A stretch of DNA of 64,000 nucleotides from Natronosporangium hydrolyticum (lineage in GTDB: Bacteria; Actinomycetota; Actinomycetes; Mycobacteriales; Micromonosporaceae). The DNA is taken from contig NZ_CP070499.1 in NCBI RefSeq assembly GCF_016925615.1, forward strand, positions 1,302,001 through 1,366,000, read 5' to 3'. The notes beneath the pieces were generated by a model that made no database searches, was not told the origin of the DNA, and was given only the letters and a program-made list of their open reading frames with translations. Positions 36,643 to 45,490 of this stretch are shown here, piece after piece. Every line of letters begins with the position of its first letter. Positions within the stretch are counted from its first letter, which is position 1. Position numbers and translations under genes: made by a program.

Positions 36643-38221
36643 CCGCCGCGCCGGACTCCTCCTCGTCGCCGCCGCTGGTCAGCTGGCCGTCGGCGGCCGT
36701 GGTCCGGCTGTGGTGCGCCCGCCGCTCCTCCTCAAGCTGGTCGGAGAGCTCTGACAGCTCCCGCTGCGCCCGCTCGACCTCGTAGCTCTCCTCCTGCCGG
36801 CGCGCGATCAGCTCGGTGAGGCGCCGCTTCGCCTCGGCGAGTTCGGTGCGGTGCTCGGCCACCTGCGCGGCGAACTCCTCCGCCTCGTGCTCGGCGGAGG
36901 CGGCGCGTTGGGCCGCCGCCGAGGCCTGCTGCTCGGCCTGCTCCCGCAGTTGGGCAGCGTACCGCTGGGCGTCGCCGCGCAGTTGATCCGCGTCGTTGCG
37001 GGCCGCGCTGCGGATCGCGTCGGCCTCCCGTTCGGCGGCGGCCCGGCCGGCGGCGGCCGCCTCGGTCGCCTGCTCGGTGACGGCGGCGGCGCGCGCCTCG
37101 CCATCGGAACGGGTGGCCTGGGAGTAGGCGTCGGCCTCGGCGGTGACCTCGGCGGCGCGGGCGGCGGCTTCGTCGGTGATCTGTTGCGCTTCGCTGCGGG
37201 CGTCGGCGACCAGCCGGGCGGCGTAGGACTCGCCGTCGGTGCGGGTGGCCTCCGCGTACGAGTCAGCCTCCTCGCGGGTGGTCTGGGAATACTCGTCGGC
37301 GGTGGCGACGGTCGCTGCGGCCCGGTCGTCGGCGTCGGCTTTGGTGGTCGCGGCGTACTCGTCGGCGCCCGCCCGGGTGGCCTGCGAATACTCGTCGGCG
37401 CTCCGGCGGGTGTCCTGGGAGTAGGCGTCGGCCTCGGCGGTGACCTCGGCGCCGCGGGCGGTGGCCTCGTCGGTGATCCGCTGCGCCGCATGCTCGGCAT
37501 CGGCGACCAGCCGAGCGGAGTGGGCCTCGGCGTCGGACTTGGTGGTCGCGGCGTACTCGTCGGCCTCGCTGCGGGTGGTGTGGGAGTAGGCGTCGGCGTC
37601 CGCGGTGACGTGGGCGGCGTGGGCGCTGGCCTCGTCGGTGATCCGCTGCGCCTCGCGCTGCGCATTCGCCAACTCTTCAGCGGCGTCGGCGCGCTGCTGC
37701 TTGATCTCCCGCCGGGCCTGGGCGATCTCCGCCGCGAGCTCCGCCCGCCGCTGGGCGTCGACTCGCTCCTCCTCGGCGCGCCGTGCGGCCAGGGCGGTTT
37801 CGAAGTCGCGGTGGGCCTGCCCGGTCTTCTCCCGGGCCTCCCGGAGCAGCCGGTCGAGCTCGGCCCGGCGGTCGTTGATCTCCTGCGCGGCTTCGCTGCG
37901 GATCTCCTCCGCCTGCCGCTCGGCGACGCTCAGGAGTTGCTCCACATAGGGGCCAAGGTGCCGGAAGGAGACCCGATCGGGGGTGCCCACCCGGGGTCGC
38001 AGCTGCGCTAGTTCGGCCCGTAGCTGTTCAACCTGGCCGGCGAGGGCCTGGATCTGGGCGAGCGCCTGCTCCCGCTCCGAATCCAGGGTGGCGATCTCGG
38101 CCTCCACCTGGGCGACGTAGCGATCGACCTGCCTCTTGTGGTAGCCGCGCACCACCGTCTCGAAGCTGGCCTCTGTGCTGACGCCCTCGCCCAGAGCGAA
38201 CAGATCCCCGCTGTGCGACAT
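36629..38221 (-). CDS. DivIVA/FilP-like coiled-coil protein with hendecad repeats
   Basis: A 530-residue cytoskeletal-type protein. Residues about 17-45 (ASFETVVRGYHKRQVDRYVA) form the DivIVA-like head; the rest is coiled coil rich in Ala, Glu, Arg and Gln. Residues 187-382 are built of consecutive 11-residue units such as ADEYAATTKSD, ADAYSQDTRRS and ADEYSQTTREE. FilP and Scy of Streptomyces, with mixed heptad/hendecad repeats, organise the hyphal tip; a similar filament or scaffold role is likely. A second relative lies directly upstream. Confidence 0.85.
   Translation of the reverse strand: MSHSGDLFALGEGVSTEASFETVVRGYHKRQVDRYVAQVEAEIATLDSEREQALAQIQALAGQVEQLRAELAQLRPRVGTPDRVSFRHLGPYVEQLLSVAERQAEEIRSEAAQEINDRRAELDRLLREAREKTGQAHRDFETALAARRAEEERVDAQRRAELAAEIAQARREIKQQRADAAEELANAQREAQRITDEASAHAAHVTADADAYSHTTRSEADEYAATTKSDAEAHSARLVADAEHAAQRITDEATARGAEVTAEADAYSQDTRRSADEYSQATRAGADEYAATTKADADDRAAATVATADEYSQTTREEADSYAEATRTDGESYAARLVADARSEAQQITDEAAARAAEVTAEADAYSQATRSDGEARAAAVTEQATEAAAAGRAAAEREADAIRSAARNDADQLRGDAQRYAAQLREQAEQQASAAAQRAASAEHEAEEFAAQVAEHRTELAEAKRRLTELIARRQEESYEVERAQRELSELSDQLEEERRAHHSRTTAADGQLTSGGDEEESGAAAKLR
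37076..37663 (-). repeat. Tandem 11-codon (33-bp) repeat tract inside the FilP-like gene
   Basis: About 17 consecutive 11-residue units encode a hendecad coiled coil. Blocks with the core ITDEA-ARxAEVTAEADAYS recur with spacings of 5 and 9 units (165 and 297 bases), showing internal duplication of larger blocks. DNA-level similarity makes the tract prone to length change by slippage or recombination. Confidence 0.75.
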
Positions 38222-38235
38222 AACCCCATCCTCAC

Positions 38236-38288
38236 ATGCCGCGTCCCGCCCCGCCCGGAAACCCCGGGAACGTGACGAGACGCGGCAT
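38236..38288. terminator. Nested stem-loop between the two coiled-coil genes
   Basis: ATGCCGCGTC (38236-38245) pairs exactly with GACGCGGCAT (38279-38288). The 33-base loop contains a second stem, CCCGG-N5-CCGGG. It lies about 15 bases upstream of the start of the minus-strand FilP-like gene and just after the stop of the upstream relative, without a U-run. It may attenuate or terminate readthrough, or fold in the 5' leader. Confidence 0.5.
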
Positions 38289-38347
38289 CGAGGGGATTTT
38301 GCCGGTGTATCGGAGCGAGAGCGCCTTCTTCACCAAGTCTGTGGAGT

Positions 38348-39583
38348 CTACGCCGATGTCTCCGCCTTGTCGTTCTCTTCGGGCTCGTCGGCCCCGGATT
38401 CGCCGCCTCCCACGCCGGGGACGATCCCCGCCAGGCCGGAGAGCATCTGCCCCAGCTGGGAGGTGACCGCCTCCTTCTGCCGGGTGAGCCCGGCGAGCTC
38501 GTCGCGGGCGGCGTTGGTGGTGCGCTCGGCCTCGTCGCGGGCCTCGGTGAGCACCCGGTTCGCCTCGGTGTTGGCCTCGTTGCGGGCCTTCTCCGCCTGC
38601 GCCTTGGCGTCGGCGATCAGCTGGCTGGCCTGCCGCTCGGATTCGGTGCGGCGGGTCTCCGCCTGCCGGTCGATCTCGGCCTTGCGCTCTTCGGCGGCGC
38701 GGGCGCGATCCTCGGCCACCTCGACCATCTCCTGGGTCGCGGCGACCTGGGCGGCGTGGCGGGCCGCGTCCTCGCGCTCGGCGTTCTCGCGCCGTTCGGC
38801 GATCTCGAGCGCCAGCGCCTGTAGCTCTCGGTCTCGCTGATCCTTCGCGTCGCTGAGCAGCTTCGTCGCCTCGGCCCGCTTCTCTTCGGCCTCGCGTGAG
38901 GCCTTCGCCCGCAGCTGGGTGATCTCCCGCTCGGCGGTGGCCCGCAGCGTGGCCACCTCTCGCTCCACGTTGCCCTTGAGCTCCGAGACCTCGTGCGCGG
39001 TGGCGGTGCGTAGGGCCTTGGTCTCCCGCTCGGCGTCGGCCCGGAGCGTGTCCGCTTCCCGGCGGGCCTGGACGCGAGCCTCAGCAGCCTCCCGCTCGGC
39101 GTTGGTCGTCAGCTCGTTCGCCTCGCGCTCTGCGGTGGCCTTCATCGCCGCCGCTTCGGCCCGGGCCTTGTCGGTGATCTCCCGTGCCTCCAGCCGGGCC
39201 GCCGACAGAATGCCCTCAGACTCCCGCTTGGACTCACCGCGGTGGTCGTTAGCCTGCTCTTCGGCGAGGCGCAGGATCTGCTCGACCCGGGTGCCGAGCC
39301 CCGACAGAGTGGGTCGGCTGTTCTCCTCGAGCTGCTTGTTGGTGTCGGTGAGCTTCTGCTCCATGGAGCTGAGCCGCTGCTCGGCGGCGCGCAATCGGCG
39401 CTGGGCGTCGCTGAGTCGCTTCTCGGCTTCCTCTTTGTCCGCCTTCTGCTGGGCCATGGACTGGTGCAGCCGGGCGATGTAGTTGTTTACCTGCTCACGG
39501 TCGTAGCCGCGGAGGCCGACCGTGAAGTCTGGGGTGCTGTTGGCGTTATCGAAGAACGCCAGCGACGATTGCTGCTGGGGCAT
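38348..39583 (-). CDS. DivIVA/Scy-like coiled-coil protein
   Basis: A 411-residue protein. The head (about 13-38) reads DFTVGLRGYDREQVNNYIAR, typical for DivIVA-type polarity proteins, followed by a long charged coiled coil (about 39-385) with many AEREA segments, and a short Gly-rich acidic tail ending ENDKAETSA. ATG 39583 is chosen because the extra 16 upstream codons are not conserved-looking. Paralogue of the downstream gene; together they may form polar cytoskeletal assemblies in hyphae. Confidence 0.82.
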   Translation of the reverse strand: MPQQQSSLAFFDNANSTPDFTVGLRGYDREQVNNYIARLHQSMAQQKADKEEAEKRLSDAQRRLRAAEQRLSSMEQKLTDTNKQLEENSRPTLSGLGTRVEQILRLAEEQANDHRGESKRESEGILSAARLEAREITDKARAEAAAMKATAEREANELTTNAEREAAEARVQARREADTLRADAERETKALRTATAHEVSELKGNVEREVATLRATAEREITQLRAKASREAEEKRAEATKLLSDAKDQRDRELQALALEIAERRENAEREDAARHAAQVAATQEMVEVAEDRARAAEERKAEIDRQAETRRTESERQASQLIADAKAQAEKARNEANTEANRVLTEARDEAERTTNAARDELAGLTRQKEAVTSQLGQMLSGLAGIVPGVGGGESGADEPEENDKAETSA

Positions 39584-39720
39584 TGGAACATACTGGCAGA
39601 TGCCTAGGGGGGCAACGCAAGGCCAGGGCACTGGAAGTCGCCCGATTCCGCCCGGTCGTACGGTACCCGATGATCATGGTGGCTGGGCGGTCCGTACCCC
39701 CGGATGAGCGAACACGTTGG

Positions 39721-40164
39721 TCAATCCGCGGCCGCTGCCGGTTCTACCAGCTCCACCAGCACCCCGCCAGCGTCCTTGGGGTGTACGAAGTTGATCCGGG
39801 AGCCGGCGGTGCCCGGCTCGGGCTGCTCGTAGAGCACCCGCACTCCCCGTTCCCGCAGCGTTTGGCAAGCAGTATCGACGTCGGCGACGGTGTAGGCGAC
39901 CTGCTGGACACCGGGGCCGTGCCGGTCGAGGAACTTCGCGAGCGGCGATTCGGCATTAAGCGGCGCCAATAGCTGCAGGTAGCCGCCCTCCGAGGTCGGG
40001 CCTACCGCCAACATCGCCTCCTGGACTCCTTGCCGATGGTTGGTCTCCACGTGGACGCAGCGCATGCCGAAGACCCGTTCGTGAAATTGGATCGCCTCCG
40101 CCAGGTCGGTGACTGCCACCCCCACGTGGTCGATCCGCAGCAGCCCGATGCTCGTCGTCTCCAT
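39721..40164 (-). CDS. mce: Methylmalonyl-CoA epimerase
   Basis: A 147-residue vicinal-oxygen-chelate-fold enzyme that interconverts R- and S-methylmalonyl-CoA. [20 protein letters not shown] opens the first betaalphabeta module (metal-ligand His), [11 protein letters not shown] and [20 protein letters not shown] belong to the second, and a terminal VLVELVEP holds a metal-ligand Glu. Size equals the family norm. It faces a thiolase gene across a 46-base divergent promoter and lies near MeaB, which suits propionyl-CoA metabolism. Confidence 0.9.
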   Translation of the reverse strand: METTSIGLLRIDHVGVAVTDLAEAIQFHERVFGMRCVHVETNHRQGVQEAMLAVGPTSEGGYLQLLAPLNAESPLAKFLDRHGPGVQQVAYTVADVDTACQTLRERGVRVLYEQPEPGTAGSRINFVHPKDAGGVLVELVEPAAAAD

Positions 40165-40177
40165 AGGGTTAGTCTGG

Positions 40178-40200
40178 CTGAGTAATCGTTCAGACCGATT
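40178..40200. promoter_or_regulatory. Candidate shared operator, epimerase/thiolase divergent promoter
   Basis: CTGAGTAATCGTTCAG (40178-40193) has palindromic ends CTGA/TCAG and overlaps AATCG-N7-CGATT (40184-40200). A 12-of-16 match, CTTAGCGCTCGTTCAG, sits ahead of the acyl-CoA mutase gene (48708-48723). The pattern fits a TetR-type regulator of acyl-CoA metabolism; no regulator gene is adjacent. Confidence 0.42.
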
Positions 40201-40210
40201 GTGGGGACCC

Positions 40211-41383
40211 ATGAGTTCGGTGATCGTCAGCGGCGCCCGTACCCCGATGGCGCGGCTACTGGGCAACTTGAAGGACTCTCCGGCGAGCGCGCTCGGCGCG
40301 GTCGCGATCCGGGCCGCCCTGGCCCGGGCTGGCGTCGGGCCGGAGCAGGTGCAGTACGTGATCATGGGGCAGGTGCTGACCGCCGGCGCCGGCCAGATTC
40401 CGGCCCGGCAGGCCGCGGTGGCCGCGGGGATCCCGATGACGGTCCCCGCGTTGACCATCAACAAGGTCTGCCTCTCCGGGCTGAACGCGATCGCGCTCGC
40501 CGACCAGCTGATCCGGGCCGGCGAGTGCGACCTGGTGGTGGCCGGTGGCATGGAGTCCATGACCAACGCCCCCCACCTGTTGCCTGGCCTGCGTCGCGGG
40601 CACAAGTACGGCGACCTGACGGTCCGCGACCACATGGCGCTCGACGGGCTCTCCGATGTCTGGGACGCCTGTTCCATGGGTGAGTCGACCGAGCGGCACG
40701 GCGCCGGGCTGGGCATCAGCCGCGCTGACCAGGACGCGTTCGCCGCCGCCAGCCATCAGCGCGCCGCCGCCGCCCAGAAGAACGGCGTCTTCGCCGAGGA
40801 GATCACCCCGGTGGAGCTGCGGGACGGTTCCTCGGTGACCACCGACGAAGGGGTCCGGCCGGAGTCGACCCCGGAGTCGCTCGGCAAGCTCCGGCCGGCG
40901 TTCGCCGCTGACGGCACGATTACCGCGGGCAGCGCGTCGCCGATCTCCGATGGCGCCGCGGCGGTGGTGGTGGCCCGCCGCGAGACCGCCGAGCAGCTGG
41001 GGCTGACCTGGCTGGCCGAGATTGGTGCTCACGGCTGCGTCGCCGGTCCGGACAACTCACTGCACTCGCAGCCGGCGCAGGCGATCAGCCACGCCCTCGG
41101 TAAGGCCGGGCTCGCCCCGTCCGACCTCGACCTGGTCGAGATCAACGAGGCGTTCGCCCTGGTGGCGCTCCAGTCCATTCGGGAGCTGGCGGTGGATCCG
41201 GCGATCGTGAACGCCAATGGCGGCGCGATCGCCCTGGGCCACCCGATCGGTATGTCCGGCGCCCGGCTGGCGTTGACGCTCGCGCTGGAGCTGCGGCGGC
41301 GCGGCGGCGGCTGGGGCGCCGCCGGGCTCTGCGGTGGCGGTGGCCAGGGTGACGCGCTGCTGCTGCGGGTGCCGAGCTCGTGA
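40211..41383 (+). CDS. Acetyl-CoA acetyltransferase (thiolase II)
   Basis: A 390-residue thiolase. The acyl-accepting Cys lies in [14 protein letters not shown], the NEAFALV motif follows, then [16 protein letters not shown] with the catalytic His, and the second Cys in [14 protein letters not shown] 40211 is chosen; the longer frame begins within the divergent epimerase gene. It makes or cleaves acetoacetyl-CoA. Coupled to meaB by a GTGA overlap. Confidence 0.92.
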   Translation: MSSVIVSGARTPMARLLGNLKDSPASALGAVAIRAALARAGVGPEQVQYVIMGQVLTAGAGQIPARQAAVAAGIPMTVPALTINKVCLSGLNAIALADQLIRAGECDLVVAGGMESMTNAPHLLPGLRRGHKYGDLTVRDHMALDGLSDVWDACSMGESTERHGAGLGISRADQDAFAAASHQRAAAAQKNGVFAEEITPVELRDGSSVTTDEGVRPESTPESLGKLRPAFAADGTITAGSASPISDGAAAVVVARRETAEQLGLTWLAEIGAHGCVAGPDNSLHSQPAQAISHALGKAGLAPSDLDLVEINEAFALVALQSIRELAVDPAIVNANGGAIALGHPIGMSGARLALTLALELRRRGGGWGAAGLCGGGGQGDALLLRVPSS

Positions 41384-42339
41384 GCGACCCGGCGGCGGTG
41401 TCCGAGCTGGTCAAGCGGGCCCGGGACGGTGATCCGCGCGCCGTCGCCCGGCTGATCACGATGGTCGAGTCGAGCGATCCGGCGCTGCCGGAGCTCGCCG
41501 CGGCGCTCGCGCCGCACACCGGTACCGCCCAGGTGATCGGTCTGACCGGCTCCCCCGGGGTAGGCAAGTCCACCACCACCACCGAGCTGGTGCGCTCGTT
41601 GCGGGCGCAGCGCAAGCGGGTCGGGGTGCTGGCGGTCGACCCGTCCAGCCCGTTCACCGGGGGCGCGATCCTGGGTGACCGGGTGCGGATGCAGGACCAC
41701 GCCACCGACCCGGGGGTCTATATCCGGTCGATGTCGAGCCGGGGCCAGCTGGGCGGCCTGGCGGCCGCGACCCCGCAGGCGGTGCGGGTGCTCGAAGGAG
41801 CCGGCTGTGAGGTGATCCTGGTCGAGACGGTCGGGGTCGGCCAGGCCGAGGTCGAGATCGCCTCGTTGGCCGACACCACCGTGGTGGTGCTCGCGCCGGG
41901 CCTCGGCGACGCGATCCAGGCGGCGAAGGCCGGCATCTTGGAGGTGGGCGACCTCTTCGTGGTCAACAAGGCGGACCGAGCGGGTGCCGACGCCACCTAC
42001 CACGACATCCAGGGCATGATCGGGCTCGCCGACCGGGCCGCCGGCCAGTGGCGGCCGAAGGTGGTCCGGGCGATCGCGAGCCGCGGCGAGGGCATCGACG
42101 AGATCCTGGCCGCGATCGATCAGCACCATGACTGGCTGGTCCGCCACGACGAGCTGCGCCGTCGCCGGGAGGCGCGGGCGGCGGCGGAGATCGAGGCGAT
42201 CGTGCTCGCGGCGCTGCGGGAACGCCTCCCCGCGGCGGTGGCTGACCAGCTACCGGCGGTGATCGCCGGGACCCACGACCCGTACGCAGCAGCGGCGGCT
42301 ATCCTCGCCGAGCTGGGCCTGACCACCCACATGAGTTGA
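41380..42339 (+). CDS. meaB: MeaB-family GTPase chaperone of B12-dependent acyl-CoA mutase
   Basis: A 319-residue G3E P-loop GTPase. Walker A is [18 protein letters not shown], then [20 protein letters not shown] (switch/Walker B region), [16 protein letters not shown], and the guanine-specific VVNKADRAG. MeaB gates cofactor loading and protects methylmalonyl- or isobutyryl-CoA mutase. The mutase gene itself lies 6.4 kb away, separated by exporter genes. Confidence 0.93.
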   Translation: MSDPAAVSELVKRARDGDPRAVARLITMVESSDPALPELAAALAPHTGTAQVIGLTGSPGVGKSTTTTELVRSLRAQRKRVGVLAVDPSSPFTGGAILGDRVRMQDHATDPGVYIRSMSSRGQLGGLAAATPQAVRVLEGAGCEVILVETVGVGQAEVEIASLADTTVVVLAPGLGDAIQAAKAGILEVGDLFVVNKADRAGADATYHDIQGMIGLADRAAGQWRPKVVRAIASRGEGIDEILAAIDQHHDWLVRHDELRRRREARAAAEIEAIVLAALRERLPAAVADQLPAVIAGTHDPYAAAAAILAELGLTTHMS

Positions 42340-42392
42340 TCATGGACTTTGGTCCCTGATCGGCTTCCGATCAGCGACCAAAGTCCATGATC
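42338..42392 (+). terminator. Long hairpin directly after meaB
   Basis: GATCATGGACTTTGGTC (42338-42354) pairs perfectly with GACCAAAGTCCATGATC (42376-42392). After one C-C mismatch, CTGATCGG pairs with CCGATCAG around a CTT loop, giving a 25-pair stem. It begins inside the meaB stop codon. There is no U-run, as is common for actinomycete terminators. The symmetrical, AT-richer sequence could also be a dispersed intergenic repeat. Confidence 0.7.
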
Positions 42393-42433
42393 GGCGCAGA
42401 AGGGCTCGGCGCAGGAGCGGAGAGGGGTACGGG

Positions 42434-45400
42434 GTGCTGCTGCGGGGGATCTGGTACCGACGCGGCCGGGCGGCCGTCGTGGTGGTGCTGGCCGCTATCG
42501 CGGTAGCGGCAGCGGTGCTCGCCCCCGCCTACACCCGGGCAGCGCAGCAGTCGGTGCTGACCGACGAACTCTCGGCCGCCCCGGCCAGCGCCGCCGCAGC
42601 CACCGTCACCAGCACCGGCACCGCTGCCCTGGCCCCGTTGGCGCACGAGCCGCCAGCGGCGCTCGCGGCGCAGCTGGCGCCCGCGGCGCCCGGAGTGACC
42701 GGCCCGGGCAACGGGTTCGCCGCCGCCGTGACCGGAAGCGAGGCCGAGGTCGCGCTCGGCGGCGGGCCGCTGGGGGCGGAGCCGCTCGCCAGCCGGCTGG
42801 TCTACCGCGATCAGGTCTGCACCCGACTGGCGATCACCGGTGCTTGCCCGAGCGGCGATGACGAGCTGCTCGTGAGCGACCGACTCGCCGCCGAACACGG
42901 GGTCTCACCCGGTGACGAGGTCGCTGTCGACCTCGGTGACCAACGAACCACCCGCACCGTCGTGGGTACGTACCGGCCGCTCGATCCGGCCGAACCCTAC
43001 TGGGGTCGGCACGTCTACTTCGCCTACGGTGGCTACGACCCGACGACTGGGGCGCCCCGAGTGGACGCGGTCTTCACCGGCGACCCGGCCGCGGTCACCG
43101 CCGCGGCCGACGCGACCGTCACCAGCAGCGTGACCTATCCGCTGGAGCCGTCGCAGATCCGGCTGGCGGCGCTGCCGGAGCTACGGGCGGAGCTCGACCA
43201 GCTCCACCACGCGGCCGGCGCCGCCGGCGCCGAGCTCACCACCGAGCTGCCGGCGCTGCTCGACGACGTGGCGCAGGAACAGCGGGCGATCGGGCAGACC
43301 GCGCCGCTGGTCGCTGTCCCGCTGGTGCTGCTCGCCGGGCTGGTGCTGCTGCGTTCGGTACGGGCGGTGGTGGCCGAGCGGAGCCACGAGATCGGCCTCG
43401 CCAAACTGCGGGGCTATCCGAACCAGCAGGCGGCACGGTTCGGACTGGGCGAGGTGTTGGTGCTGGTGGCGGCGGCGGGGCCGATCGGGCTCGGGATCGG
43501 CCTGCTCACCGTCGAGCTCGTTGCCCGGCTGTCGCTGGCCCCGGGTACCGGCGTGGAGCTGCGGTGGCCGGTGGTCGGCGCCGTGCTCGGGGCGGTCGCC
43601 GCGGCGCTACTCGGCGCCGGAGTCGCGGCCTGGTCGACGCTGCAACAGGGCACGCTCGACCTGCTGCGCCGGGTACCTCGGCGGCGGGGCAGGCGGCTGG
43701 GGCCGGCGTCGGCGGCGGTCGCGGCGCTGTCGGTCGCGGCGGTGGCGGTCTTGCTCACCGGCGACCGCACGACACCACTGGCGTTGCTGGCACCGGCGCT
43801 GCTGGGCATCCTCGCGGGGATCGCGGTCGCTGGCTGGGTCAGCTGGCGCGCGGCCCACCGGCTCCGGTGGTGGCGGGAACGAGGGCGGCTCGACCCCCGC
43901 GGCCTGCCGGCGCTGCTCGCCGCGGCGCAGCTGGCCCGGCAGAACACCGGCCGGCAGACGATCGTAGTGGTGACGGTAGCGGTGGCGCTGCTGTCATTCG
44001 CCGCTATCGGCTGGGATGTCGCCGCCCAGGCCCGGTCCGATCGAGCGATCGACCAGGTGGGCGCAGATCGGGTCTACACCGTCCACGCCGACCACCCGAC
44101 CGCGCTGCGCGAGGCGGTGGCGGCGGCCGACCCCACCGGCCGGTCGATGCCGGTAGTGCGGACCAATCAGCAGTACGCCGGCGGGAACGTGGAGCTGCTG
44201 GCGGTGGCGAGCGCCGCGCTGCCGCAGGTGGCGCAGTGGCGGGGGCAGGATGCGGCGGCGCAGACGAGCCGGGCGGCGGCGTTGCGGCCCAGTCCGCCCG
44301 TCCCACTGCCGGTGGCGGACCGGCTCACCGTCACCGCCGAGGTCACCGAGTTGGCGGGCGACCCGGTACGGCTGACCGCGCTGCTCTCGACGCCGGGCCA
44401 CCCGCCGCGGGCGGTTTCGCTGGGGACGCTCGCGCTGGATCGGTCGTCGTACTCTGCCCGGGTGCCGGAGTGCGCTACGGGCTGCCGGTTGCTCGGGCTC
44501 ACCCTGGGCTCGGTCGCAGTGGCCGGCGCGTACCAGCTGTCGGTGGCGATCACCGGCATCAGCTCCGGGGATACCGCGGTGGCGGCGGAGTTCACCGACC
44601 CGCAGCGGTGGCAGGCGCCAGCGGACGTGCAGGTCGGCGCGGGGTCGGCGCTGACCGTAACGGTCGCGGATGGGCATACCGACGACGTGTCGCTGACCTA
44701 TCTCGATCGGCCCGCGGCCGTGCCGGTGGTGCTGGCCGGCGACGCGCCCGCCGAGGACCCGGCCGCCGAAGAGTTCCGGTTTCCCGGCCTGTCGGAGCGG
44801 CCGGAGCCGTTCGTGGTGGTGGACCGAGTGCCGCACGCGCCCCGCGCGGGGGAACGGGCGCTGCTGGTGGATCTGGATTACGCGGTGGCGGCGGCGGAGC
44901 GCACGACCGCGCTGGCCGACCACGGCGGACTCCGGTATGAGGTGTGGGCGGCGCGCGACGCACCCGCCGACCTCCCGGAGCGCCTGGCTGACCAGGGGGT
45001 GACGGTCGGGTCGGCGGAGACGCTCACCCAGACCGGGGCGCAGCTGGGCCGCGCCGCACCCGCGCTCGGGCTGCGGCTGGGGCTGCTGGCGGCGGGCGCG
45101 GCGGTGGCGTTGGCGGTCGCGGCGATGATGCTCTCTACCCAGCTCGCCCGGCGTGAGCGGGCCGCCGATGCGGCGGCGCTCGGCCTCGCCGGTGTCGGCG
45201 ACCGGGTGCTGCGGCGGGCGGTGTGGCGGGAGTACGCGGCCTTGACCTGGCCGGCGTTGGTCGGGGGCGTCACCGCGGGGATCGCGGCCGCGGCGCTGGT
45301 GCTGCCGGGGCTGCCGCTGGTGACGGCTGGCTCCGCGGCGGCGCCGTCCGGGCTGCTCCTCTCTGGATGGGCAGGGCTGCGGTGGGCGCCGGTGGCGGTG

Positions 45401-45490
45401 GCAGCCACCGCGATCGGGCTGCTGGCGACGGCGGCGCTGGCGGCCGGTCGAGCGGCTGCCGGCGGCGGCGTGGAGCGGGGGAGTCGATGA
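42434..45490 (+). CDS. FtsX/MacB-type ABC transporter permease
   Basis: A 1018-residue membrane protein with two FtsX-like modules. An N-terminal helix (about 10-30) leads to a large extracytoplasmic domain; a first set of helices lies around 285-420 with a second domain near 470-490, another extracytoplasmic region (about 530-850), and three C-terminal helices (about 880-1010). It fits exporters or mechanotransmitters of the LolCE/MacB superfamily. GTG 42434 follows GGAGCGGAGAGGGG. Its stop overlaps the ATPase start. Substrate unknown. Confidence 0.85.
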   Translation: MLLRGIWYRRGRAAVVVVLAAIAVAAAVLAPAYTRAAQQSVLTDELSAAPASAAAATVTSTGTAALAPLAHEPPAALAAQLAPAAPGVTGPGNGFAAAVTGSEAEVALGGGPLGAEPLASRLVYRDQVCTRLAITGACPSGDDELLVSDRLAAEHGVSPGDEVAVDLGDQRTTRTVVGTYRPLDPAEPYWGRHVYFAYGGYDPTTGAPRVDAVFTGDPAAVTAAADATVTSSVTYPLEPSQIRLAALPELRAELDQLHHAAGAAGAELTTELPALLDDVAQEQRAIGQTAPLVAVPLVLLAGLVLLRSVRAVVAERSHEIGLAKLRGYPNQQAARFGLGEVLVLVAAAGPIGLGIGLLTVELVARLSLAPGTGVELRWPVVGAVLGAVAAALLGAGVAAWSTLQQGTLDLLRRVPRRRGRRLGPASAAVAALSVAAVAVLLTGDRTTPLALLAPALLGILAGIAVAGWVSWRAAHRLRWWRERGRLDPRGLPALLAAAQLARQNTGRQTIVVVTVAVALLSFAAIGWDVAAQARSDRAIDQVGADRVYTVHADHPTALREAVAAADPTGRSMPVVRTNQQYAGGNVELLAVASAALPQVAQWRGQDAAAQTSRAAALRPSPPVPLPVADRLTVTAEVTELAGDPVRLTALLSTPGHPPRAVSLGTLALDRSSYSARVPECATGCRLLGLTLGSVAVAGAYQLSVAITGISSGDTAVAAEFTDPQRWQAPADVQVGAGSALTVTVADGHTDDVSLTYLDRPAAVPVVLAGDAPAEDPAAEEFRFPGLSERPEPFVVVDRVPHAPRAGERALLVDLDYAVAAAERTTALADHGGLRYEVWAARDAPADLPERLADQGVTVGSAETLTQTGAQLGRAAPALGLRLGLLAAGAAVALAVAAMMLSTQLARRERAADAAALGLAGVGDRVLRRAVWREYAALTWPALVGGVTAGIAAAALVLPGLPLVTAGSAAAPSGLLLSGWAGLRWAPVAVAATAIGLLATAALAAGRAAAGGGVERGSR

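Noticed and set aside
37076-37663. CRISPR-like appearance of evenly spaced short repeats
   Set aside because: Units are coding 33-base repeats of a coiled coil, imperfect and without distinct spacers; no cas genes are present.
36851-38011. Gly/Leu/Val-rich 386-codon plus-strand frame inside the FilP-like gene
   Set aside because: Its repeats are the antisense image of the hendecad coiled coil; no independent evidence of coding.
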